13,270 nt of DNA, taken from assembly GCA_017654735.1 (NCBI GenBank), contig JADPYG010000010.1:1-13270 (forward strand), written 5' to 3'. Under the pieces are notes generated by a model that saw only the letters and a list, made by a program, of their open reading frames with translations, was not told where the DNA came from and searched no databases. Below are positions 1-7,680 of the stretch, piece after piece. This stretch comes from Vishniacozyma victoriae (Eukaryota > Basidiomycota > Tremellomycetes > Tremellales > Bulleribasidiaceae). Positions within the stretch are counted from its first letter, which is position 1. Every line of letters begins with the position of its first letter. The translations under genes were made by a program, and so were the position numbers.

Positions 1-88
1 GGGAGTTGAACCGCCGATCTTAGATATGTGTAACCAGGGGTTTGGTGCTGTTACCATGCTGGATTCTACCACTACACCAAAAAGCAAT
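1..88 (-). other. tRNA-like sequence with A-box and B-box matches, edge-truncated
   Basis: Read on the minus strand, this stretch has an A-box-like TGGTGTAGTGG and, about 60 nt further on, GGTTCAACTCC, which fits the B-box consensus. The order and orientation suit a tRNA gene running off the left edge, with the 3' acceptor strand outside the window. The extra length between the boxes would need an intron. However, I could not build a sound cloverleaf: the T-stem has a C-C mismatch and no clean anticodon stem forms, so the isotype is unknown. It may be a degenerate tRNA or a tRNA-derived remnant. It sits just upstream of the first visible SDR exon. Confidence 0.25.
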
Positions 89-168
89 TTGCTTCTTGGA
101 TAAGGAGCAGAACCTTTATATCTGACACGCCTCCCATCCACTCTCGGGCACACTACTAAATATACCAG

Positions 169-976
169 GCGAGAAAAGAGGATTGATGTCTTGTTCGCAA
201 ATGCCGGTGTCATGGCCACGTAAGTCGCGACCGTCAGATAATGCTGACCTCTAGACCTCGAGGACTGCACACTAAACAGAACTATACACTTCAGTTTGGC
301 ACGAACGTGAGTAGAGCCCCACTGTCTAGGAGCTGACTTGGACAGGTGCTGGCTCACCAACGGTTGGTTTCGGGACTACTGCCCCTGCTGGAGCACGGGC
401 GCGTCATCTTTTCGAGCTCGGCAGGACATGCCCAAGCACCTTCTGGCGGAGTCGATTACAAGAGCGTTGTCAAGACCGCAGTCGGTGACGGACCTGGTCC
501 AAATGAATTGAACGTCTGGGTCGACTATGGGCAGAGCAAGTGGGGAGATATTGCGCTCGCAAAGCAAGTGGACAAGATGCATGGCCCTCGCTCAGGAGGA
601 AATGTAATCAGTCTATCAGTCCATCCTGGTGAGTCCACCTATCTCTCTCCCACTGACGGACAGGTATGGTTGCTACAAATCTCACATCTCATTTCTCCTT
701 GACTCCTATCCTGCTTAAATGGGCTCCCTGGCTTGTCGTAAGTTGCCCTCTTCGGCTTTGACTGACATCCAGCCAATGATCACTCGACCCGCGACCGTCG
801 GTGCTCTCAATCAGCTATGGGCTGCGACGTGTCCGATGGATCAAGCGAAAGAGCTCGGCGGGAAATACGTCGTCCCATTCCAGGATATCGGAATATCGCG
901 GCCCGATCTGGAGCAGGAGGAGAAATGGCAGGAGTTGTGGGACTGGTGCGAAGCACAGGGGCGAAAGCACGCATAA
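169..976 (+). CDS. Short-chain dehydrogenase/reductase, 5' partial
   Basis: An NAD(P)(H)-dependent oxidoreductase of the classical SDR fold; the substrate is unknown. Visible exons are 169-219, 255-306, 346-628, 664-737 and 773-976, giving 220 aa with frame kept at every junction and stop TAA at 974-976. Family motifs appear in order: the NAG motif (FANAGVMAT), LQFGTN, the catalytic serine region (IFSSSAG), the YGQSK active site (YxxxK) and HPGMVATNL after the active site. The first visible exon follows a convincing acceptor (branch ACTACTAAA, then CCAG ending at 168). The exon encoding the TGxxxGIG cofactor-binding turn is therefore missing. It lies left of the window or has been lost; nothing in 1-168 encodes it. 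The nearest relatives are probably fungal retinol-dehydrogenase/WWOX-like SDRs, which is an inference from the motif pattern. The gene converges on the deacetylase gene, with 98 nt between stops. Confidence 0.85.
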
Positions 977-1011
977 GCACCTCGTAGAGAGTGTCGTCAT
1001 GTCATAGTTAC

Positions 1012-1027
1012 ATAGCTATATAGCTAT
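1012..1027. repeat. 16-nt perfect palindrome between convergent genes
   Basis: ATAGCTATATAGCTAT equals its own reverse complement. It lies in the 98-nt gap between the stop codons of the SDR gene and the histone deacetylase gene. As RNA from either strand it could form a short stem, or it may simply be AT-rich 3' flanking DNA used in 3' end formation. No function can be shown from the sequence. Confidence 0.6.
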
Positions 1028-1074
1028 AGGTGCCATTTTTACATAGATCTAGGGAAGGTTGTACACTCTAGCAT

Positions 1075-2388
1075 TCAGCGCTTGGCGTCGACGATTCTTT
1101 CGATTCTTCCAGCAATGGTCCGAATATTCTCTCGAGCCAATGCGAGCAATTCGGACGTGTTTTCATCTCTGGCATTACCTGCTGTCAGTCGAGGCGTGGA
1201 TGACGAACCCACTTGTTTCAATGTCAATCGTGAAGGAAGGACCGTACAGGGCAAAATGGTCGTGATGCGGTATATCCTTAGGCAGTTCACGTCGTGCCTT
1301 CTATCAGCCAGGCCAAGTTGTCGCTCACCATTGTGCTCGTCACCGTCGTCCAGGCTCGCGCAGCGTTCGCGTTATCATATCCTCCTCCTCCCAGTGCACA
1401 CGTCGGCACACCCCATTCTCGAACCTTGCCGGCATACCAAGCCATCCCACCAATCCCATCAATCGACCACGCGCCCAACTTGCCGATCGGATCGCCCGGT
1501 AGACCGTCTGCCCCCAGCTGAAGAACAACGTAATCGGGTTTGAACGCCAGTCGGATTGGGTCTACGCAGTCGTGATAGATACGCTCGTAGGTCTGCGAGG
1601 AAGGGTACGCAGCGAGTGGCATCGACAACGTGAACGGACTGGGGGTGTCTGGAGATGGCAAAGCAGTTGGTGCCGGAAAGAAGACTGGCGAGCTGTGATG
1701 AATAGAGAAGGTAAGGACCTGCGGAGGTCGTTCGGTATCTTTCGTAAAGTGGGTTGGAGATGCGAATGCTTTCGCTACGCCGTCGCCGTCGTGTATGTCC
1801 AAGTCGAGGTACATGATCCGAGGACGTCTCCCCTCGATGCGTGACTTGGCGAGCAGCATGATCCCGAGAACGATATCGGCGACATAGCAAAATCCACTTG
1901 CTCGGCCGCGTTGTGCGTGATGTCGGCCTCCATCCCAGTTGACAGCGATATCGGTCTCTCCGTTCGCAAGGAGTTGGCAGGCGGTGCTTGTTGCAGCGGC
2001 TACCAGGGATATGTAGGCGGGCAAAGCGGGAAACACTGGGCAGTCCTTTCTTGTTAGCTGCCATTTTGACTGTCCGAAAGCAGGACCTACATGGGCGAGA
2101 CCATACTCTTCGTCGTCAGCATCGTCCGGTGTATCTTCCTGTATACGATCTACTTTCAGCATATCAGACTCGGGTCTACATACCTATGTAGTCGCGGTTG
2201 TGGAAACGCGTCAGATGTCCCACATCCCCCAAGCTGAGGTCTGGTTCGTAGACAGTGAGTACGCTGCTATCGAGCAAGCCATATGCACGATGGAGGTCAT
2301 GTACTACTGTCGAGCGATCTCGATTACACGGTAGCTGGTCGCAAGCGTCCTGCAATGCCGACGACCATATATATGCGACGCGGTCCAT
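1075..2388 (-). CDS. Class I histone deacetylase (HDAC8/Hos1-like)
   Basis: A zinc-dependent lysine deacetylase, probably nuclear and acting on histones. Exons run 2388-2184, 2152-2091, 2045-1329, 1297-1213 and 1178-1075, giving 390 aa, close to HDAC8 (377 aa). Catalytic features are complete: GGRHH (His131-His132), the zinc ligands of DLDIHDGDG (Asp172, His174), Asp269 in LGADGLPGDP and the catalytic Tyr312 in LGGGGYD. The C-terminal LPKDIPHHDHF, YGPSF and SN..DENT motifs reappear only after removing introns 1298-1328 and 1179-1212. The usual second His of DLHHGDG is Asp here. The start at 2388 is preferred because family members begin just ahead of the VAYIW strand. An in-frame ATG at 2469 would add 27 aa but lies only 24 nt from the kinase stop codon. 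Intron lengths are 31, 45, 31 (28 or 52 possible) and 34 nt. I am confident of the family and less so of the subclass. Confidence 0.9.
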
Positions 2389-2493
2389 GTATTGATCAGA
2401 TGCATGATGAGGTGTAGTGATGGGATTCGACGCGACGCGACGTCGCTGCTCAGAAAGACATTTTTGCATCCGCTAGTACAACAATCTACATTC

Positions 2494-4184
2494 TTAGAAA
2501 TCTCCAAAGAGCTGGTCATATGGACCAGTCCCCGTCTTGCCGTACTGGCTGACATCTGCTTCCTGGTACCGATCGAACCTATTGTCAATAATTGTCGAAC
2601 ATTCAGAACTCACTGGCTGGCATCTCCCTCTCCATCAATCTTGGGCACATAGGGTGCCGGGATCTCGCGTCGGTATAGCTTATCCCAGTCAACCTCCGAG
2701 AACCACCCATGGGCAAAGATATCGGCGGAACCGGCTCGCAAATTTCCATATCGTTTAGTGAGATCTCCAACTAATAGGTTCTTGAGCAGTTCCTTTGCTG
2801 CTAGATCAAAGTAGGTGGGGTATCGCACTTTACCCGCAATGATCTGGAATCAGCATATAACATGCCTAAATGAGCGCACCTTCTCGTAAAGCTTCATTGG
2901 GTTTCCGTCCTCGGTAAAGAATGGCGGGTATCCAGCCTGTCGTCAGCGTCGCCGACTCTGATAGACTCACCAGCATCTCAAAGATCAATACACCTAGCGC
3001 ATACCAATCGACCGACTTGTTGTATCCTTTAGACTGAACGACCTCAGGTGCGACTGCTAGTCAGCTGCAAGTCTAGGGGCCTACTCACGGTAATCAGGGG
3101 TTCCACAGAGCGTCCATGTAATGTCTGGCACATGCTTGGCGAATCCAAAGTCGGTCACCTTGACGTGCCCATCGGCGCCTAGAAGCAGGTTCTCTGGCTT
3201 GAGATCACGGTAGATGATGTCTAAAGAGTGTAGATAGTCTAGAGCGAGTGCGACCTCTGCCGCGTAGAATTTGGCGACCGAGTTTGGAAAACGTTGGCTT
3301 TTACGCAGCAGACTAAACAATTCTCCTCCAGCGACAAAGTCCATGACCATGTATAAATTGTTGACATCCTGGAATGTACCCCACAGATTGACTAGGAAGG
3401 GATGTCGAACTCGCACTAGCATCTCCCGCTCCGAATTGGTGTGTTCGACTTGCTTCATCTTGATGACTTTGTCCTTGTTGAGAACTTTGACGGCATAGAA
3501 ACGACTGTTGTGACGGGAGCGGACCAGGTGGACTCGACCAAAAGATCCTGTACCCAGTCTAGAGATCAGCCTAGACCAACAATTGTGCACTCACGTTCGT
3601 TCAATCGCGAAATCAGCTAGGGCGTATCGACCTGCTGTTTTACGCAGAGGTTGAGCGGTAGCGACACTCGTTGTGGAGCTATTTGTCGCCGAGTCTAGTG
3701 CTGCTTGTGTAGCGGTAGCATTGATGGTAGCAACCCGAGCCTGTTGTGCCGCGTGATGCAAGTTGGCCTGAGCCGCTGCTGCCTGTGAGTATCAGCAGAG
3801 TTCTAGAAGAGGTAGGCTATTCTTGCCAGATCCTGTGCCTCCCTGGCTTTCTCCCTGATCCGCTCTGCTTCGTTTGGGTCTGCCATCTCGACGTCCGGAC
3901 CGGATGAGGCTTGGGTCTGATTTGAGGATGGATTAGTTGGCTGTGAAGGAAGGGCAGGTTGGGCCGAGTTGTTTTCAGTCCGGCTAAAGATCAGTCACAG
4001 CTGTATAAGGTGTGACTTACCTCTCTATGCCTTCCATAGGCGTCGTCTGGGTAGGCTGAAGTCCTGAAGTAGCTGTCGGATTGGACGGCTGCTTGGAGAG
4101 CGAAGCCAAGGGAGATGTAGCCGGAGTCTTTGAAGGCGAGTTGAGTTTGCGGTTGTGAAACTTGTCTGTGACTTTCTGGAACAT
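2494..4184 (-). CDS. PKA1: cAMP-dependent protein kinase catalytic subunit
   Basis: An AGC-family serine/threonine kinase that carries the cAMP signal after release from the regulatory subunit. Exons are 4184-4021, 3983-3827, 3782-3595, 3558-3089, 3053-2971, 2936-2880, 2843-2614 and 2578-2494, giving 477 aa in a continuous frame. Residues 1-160 are a low-complexity Ser/Thr/Gln/Ala-rich extension starting [12 protein letters not shown]. The kinase domain follows: GTGSFGRV loop (about 172-179), YAVK Lys194, IYRDLKPEN with Asp288, DFG Asp306, activation-loop Thr319 in [10 protein letters not shown], then LAPEVV. The C-tail ends LFGDF, an FxxF hydrophobic motif as in PKA. The intron 3783-3826 has a GC donor. 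An upstream in-frame ATG at 4274 could add 30 aa; 4184 is preferred because the conserved-looking N-terminus begins there. Divergent from the E1-beta gene. Confidence 0.95.
3783..3826 (-). other. GC-AG intron in the kinase gene
   Basis: On the minus strand the intron begins GCAAGA and ends TCACAG, with a CTGAT branch site near the 3' end. The exon ends at codon CTG and the next begins GCA, phase 0. No GT lies near enough to serve as donor, and the unspliced reading hits TAG within a few codons. Removing these 44 nt joins QDL to AAAAQ and keeps the frame through the kinase domain. Confidence 0.75.
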
Positions 4185-4585
4185 GACTCGGTTACGGTTG
4201 TATATAGAGTGGTGGCTTGACAATGTAATTAGAAGGTTTGGAGTGTTGCTACTAGCTACTAGTCGAGTATTCACTTACTACCGCTAGAAGTCACTATACT
4301 CGTAGGTCACGTCCAGATGTCCAGATGCATGCTGATTCTCCCTTGTCTAGGTCCCTAGCTTGTCTTTGTTTTCAGGGTAATTGGTATTTAAACTATAACT
4401 TCTATTATCTACTGCTTCCGGTCATTCCCTTTACGTCCTGATCGACGCACGTGGTTCGCACGCGATCAACTATCAACGGCCGGCTCTACGGTAACTTCAA
4501 CCCGGAACCCGGAGCTCGTCCACCCCACCCCACTTGGAACCCCTGTGGTCAAGTCAGCGAACCTTGGATGTAGTCTACAGTAACA
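4185..4585. promoter_or_regulatory. Divergent promoter region, kinase gene / E1-beta gene
   Basis: These 401 nt separate two head-to-head start codons, so they should hold both promoters and 5' UTRs. Visible elements are a tandem GTCCAGAT repeat (4311-4326), a tandem GCTACTA repeat (4248-4261) and a palindromic CACGTG E-box core (4448-4453), the class of site bound by bHLH factors. There is also a C-rich stretch at about 4520-4540. I see no coding exon here apart from the possible 30-codon N-terminal extension of the kinase. The regulatory role is inferred from position. Confidence 0.5.
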
Positions 4586-6177
4586 ATGTCTCGCTCAAGA
4601 GTGATCACAACGAGGCTCAAGTGTACACCACAGCGGCTCCATTCGACAATCAGAAGATCCGTCGATGATCCACCTGTAGCACCACCAGTTGCCAGGACGG
4701 CTCCTTCAACGGCAGCTCAGCACGAGGATGTAGGCGTCGGACAGAGTGAGCTGCTACTAGGGACCACCGAGGAGGTAAGCACATTACGTGAACAGAACTC
4801 ACCCAGGCTCTGGCCACTCCTGGTCTTACATTCACCGACGGCCATGGTCTTCGTGGACCGACTGGAAAAGGTCGTCAAACGCGTAAAATGAACCTCTATC
4901 AAGCTGTGCGGGACGCGCTGGGTACCGCGTTGGCCACCAACCCCAAAGCTGTAGTGTTTGGCGAGGATGTCAGTTTTGGAGGTGTCTTTCGATGTACAAT
5001 GGGATTGACCGAGGAGTTCGGCAAGAAACGCGTCTTCAATACTCCATTGACGGAGCAAGGCATAGCCGGGTTTGGGATAGGGTTGGCGAGTGTGGGAGGG
5101 GTCGCAATCGCAGAGATCCAATTTGGAGACTACGTATGTACCATCCGACTCCTGTACACCCACACCATATACTGATTGGTGTAGATATACCCTGCTTTCG
5201 ATCAGGCAAGTTCCCCAACGATACCGCCCTGATAGCAGATTGTCAACGAAGCTGCGAAGCAACACTATGGCAGCGGTGGAATGTATCCCCTCAACGGTGG
5301 ATCTCTCACTATCCGGGCTCCCATCATGAGCGTAGGACATGGAGGTCTTTATCACTCGCAAAGTCCAGAGGTGAGCTGGTACTACAACCCACGCTGACGA
5401 CAGGGATTCTTCCTTGGCGCAGCAGGTCTCAAAGTCGTGATACCACGAACGCCTATCCAAGCCAAAGGTCTCTTACTGGCAGCTATTCGTGATCCGAATC
5501 CGACCCTCTTCCTGGAGCCCAAAGTCCTGTGAGTTGACTCTTCATGAACCCACTGACGCCAGATATCGGGCAGCAGGTAAATTACACCCCCGGCTTCTTT
5601 ACTGATCCCCCAGTCGAACAAGTTCCTGTAGATGACTATACGTTACCCATTGGCACGATCGACACGGTCAAGTCGGGAACGGATCTGACGGTAGTGTCAT
5701 ATGGTACACCCTTGTACACCTGCAGTGAGTCTACTCGTTTCGCATACGCTTACTCAGTGCGCGCAATCAACCTCCTTTGCAATCCACCTCCATCCCTTTT
5801 ACCCTTCCTCCCAGCCAAGCTCCGTCCACCCAATGCTGCTCCGTCTATCGAGCTCGTTGACCTGAGGACAATCAACCCTATGCCCATCCAAGCCCTGGCC
5901 GAAAAGGTGAAAAAGTCCGGAAGAATGGTCATTGTACATGAAGCCGGCAAGAGCGGGTCAGTTGGTAATGACATAGCTGGCGAGGTAGGGCGCAGAGCTT
6001 TCGAGTATCTCGAAGCCCCAGTAGGGCTGGTCGCAGGCTGGGAGTGAGTCTACCCGGTTTTTGTGTCTCGTCACTGCTGACAAGGACAGCACTCCAGTTC
6101 CGCTGGTGTATGAGAAGTTTTATCAGCCGGACGTCATAAGAGTTTTTGATAAGCTTGTAGAGACCCTGGGGTACTAG
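4586..6177 (+). CDS. BCKDHB: Branched-chain 2-oxoacid dehydrogenase E1 beta subunit, mitochondrial
   Basis: With E1-alpha, this forms the thiamine-diphosphate decarboxylase of the complex that oxidises the 2-oxo acids of Leu, Ile and Val. Exons are 4586-4774, 4807-5133, 5185-5205, 5239-5370, 5404-5528, 5563-5576, 5614-5724, 5758-6043 and 6090-6177, giving 430 aa. The first about 25 residues are Arg/Ser/Thr-rich without acidic residues, as expected for a mitochondrial presequence. Family blocks follow: [109 protein letters not shown] and [17 protein letters not shown]. This pattern fits BCKDH E1-beta better than pyruvate dehydrogenase E1-beta. A Pro-rich insert precedes DLRTINP. Exons 3 and 6 are only 21 and 14 nt, and intron 5206-5238 is GC-AG. 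Confidence 0.95.
5206..5238 (+). other. GC-AG intron in the E1-beta gene
   Basis: The intron begins GCAAGT and ends GATAGCAG (33 nt). It lies between codons CAG and ATT, phase 0, and splits the invariant [10 protein letters not shown] block, so both borders are fixed by protein conservation. No GT donor is available at this junction. Except at position 2, the donor GCAAGT matches the strong GTAAGT consensus, as is usual for GC-AG introns. Confidence 0.85.
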
Positions 6178-6362
6178 ATTCTGCGTGTCTTGTACGACGG
6201 CCAAGCTCAGGCTGCTATGCATTCCATCTATCTGATCCCCTCGACGCCTCGACCCCAGAACACGTCGGGTAATCTTTGCATCAATAACCTCTGGTCAAAC
6301 CTCCACTTCAAGTCTCTATCTTGGCATCAGTCCTCATAAATATCAACAACTGTACTTTATAC
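6178..6362 (+). promoter_or_regulatory. Intergenic region, E1-beta 3' end / SLX1 promoter
   Basis: These 185 nt lie between two genes on the same strand. They must carry the 3' end of the E1-beta transcript and the promoter and 5' leader of SLX1. I see no clear TATA box or named factor site. The assignment is by position only. Confidence 0.35.
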
Positions 6363-7585
6363 ATGTCTGGTGAGGAAGAGACGTCACGCCCAACTACCTC
6401 GACCCTACTTGACGGAAGACACCTCTTTCCGCAATTTTACGCCTGCTATCTGCTAAGGTCGAAAGCTGTTCCGAACTCTAATCGAACCTATGTCGGATCA
6501 ACGCCTAATCCTCCGCGGCGGCTCCGACAACACAACGGCGAGATTACGCAGGGGGCCGTGAGAACATCACGCTTCAGACCATGGGTGAGTTATGTTCATA
6601 AGCGGTACTGACGTTCAGGAGATGCAACTCATTGTTTATGGGTAAGGGAGATCGTTTAACGTTGCTGATGGGCCAGATTTCCCAGCAAGTTGACAGCCCT
6701 ACAGGTAAGGTCCGCCTCTATGCTACGCTGACTGCAGTTCGAATGGGCATGGCAGAAACCAGAGCTGTCGCGGCATCTACGACAAGGGAATGAGATTCCA
6801 TTCAAAAAAGACAACAAACGAAATCATGTCCAGCGAAAGATCAAGTGAGATACCTCGCGTCGCGTTGAGCTAAATCTTAGTGTGATGCTCTCTCTGATAT
6901 CGGTACCACCCTTTGCAAGGCTCCCACTCCACATACGCTGCTTTACCGAGTACGCCTACGCAATCTTGATGGCGAGTCCTTCACCTCCTGGAGACGTTTC
7001 GGTGATACTCGATCTCGGGGGTGTGTCGGGATCGACCGGTCGTCGCAGAGAGAGCACAATGGGCGCAACCAGTCAGAGCGGACCCATTGATGTGAGCGAC
7101 AACACCTTTAGATCAGGTCACTGGAATAAATGGAGCACAATTAGAGAGACAAATCTTCGGTGTGGACTTTGCGATGATACACTCGACCCCTCGGTACGTC
7201 CCTGCCAAAGCGCAGAGCCTGACAGCAGAATCACCTCGATCTCATCCTTTGCCCCGCTGGTGACTGCACCTATGTGGCTCACTTGCTGTGTATCGCGCCA
7301 TTATGCACACCGCCGACCGAGTTATTGCCGAAAGCAGGACAATGTCCCGATTGTGACACTCGCATCATCTGGGGGGAAGTCATCAGGGGCTCATACGCTC
7401 GGAGAGAAAGATCCGAAGCCGAGCAGGAGGAGCTGCAAAAGGCGCAGGACCGGGCTTTGCGGAAAGGCCGCCGCAAAAAGGTGGATAAAGGCGACGAGAG
7501 CTCAAGTCAGGCCATTAGTGAGCTCAGCTTGGATAGTCCTACGAAGCGCTCCAAGTCGGAGAAGGGGGTGCGTCCTAAGAAGTAG
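6363..7585 (+). CDS. SLX1: Structure-specific endonuclease subunit SLX1
   Basis: The catalytic subunit of SLX1-SLX4, which cuts branched DNA such as 5' flaps, replication forks and Holliday junctions in the nucleus. Exons are 6363-6584, 6619-6641, 6677-6704, 6738-6844, 6881-7193 and 7229-7585, giving 349 aa. The GIY-YIG nuclease domain comes first: FYACYLL, YVGST, the Arg of [24 protein letters not shown] and the catalytic-Glu region [27 protein letters not shown] then matches the SLX1 linker. The C-terminal SLX1-type zinc finger is complete: CGLC, a Cys pair in the LILCPAGDC segment, HLLC and CPDC. The tail is Lys/Ser-rich, ending RPKK, and could serve as a nuclear localisation signal. ATG 6363 is the first true ATG in frame ahead of the domain. 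Two short exons (23 and 28 nt) encode part of the nuclease core. It converges on DPH3. Confidence 0.95.
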
Positions 7586-7680
7586 TGGTAAAGAGTGATA
7601 ATAAGCCACATTGTCGGGCGGAGACCGTCTATATGCCTTCCGCAACGCAGCGTTACATACAAGTATGCAATTGGTGTTGA
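7586..7680. other. Gap between convergent SLX1 and DPH3
   Basis: Only 95 nt separate the two stop codons, so the 3' UTRs of the convergent transcripts must abut or overlap. No coding or structural element is visible here. Confidence 0.6.

Noticed and set aside
346..702. Independent ORF starting at 346
   Set aside because: The first codon is GTG directly after a CAG acceptor, and the sequence continues the SDR LQFGTN motif from the previous exon. It is an internal exon that runs on into the next intron.
1082..1543. 153-codon plus-strand ORF
   Set aside because: It is antisense to the last three deacetylase exons and shows no domain or splice support.
1459..2064. 201-codon minus-strand ORF
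   Set aside because: It is another frame of the deacetylase main exon, Arg/Ser-rich as out-of-frame reading typically is. The correct frame carries all catalytic motifs.
3054..3088. Apparent truncation of the kinase after CGTPDY
   Set aside because: A normal 35-nt intron joins it to LAPEVV, so the kinase is intact.
4717..5460. 247-codon minus-strand ORF
   Set aside because: It is antisense to the E1-beta gene and runs across its exons and introns without any recognisable motif. The plus-strand gene explains the openness.
6321..6362. Upstream extension of SLX1 from 6321
   Set aside because: The codon at 6321 is TTG, not ATG. The first true ATG in frame is 6363, just ahead of the nuclease domain.
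6882..7598. Single 238-codon ORF as a separate gene
   Set aside because: Its first part is SLX1 exon 5 in the correct frame. After 7193 it reads through the intron at 7194-7228 and then in the wrong frame, losing the zinc finger.
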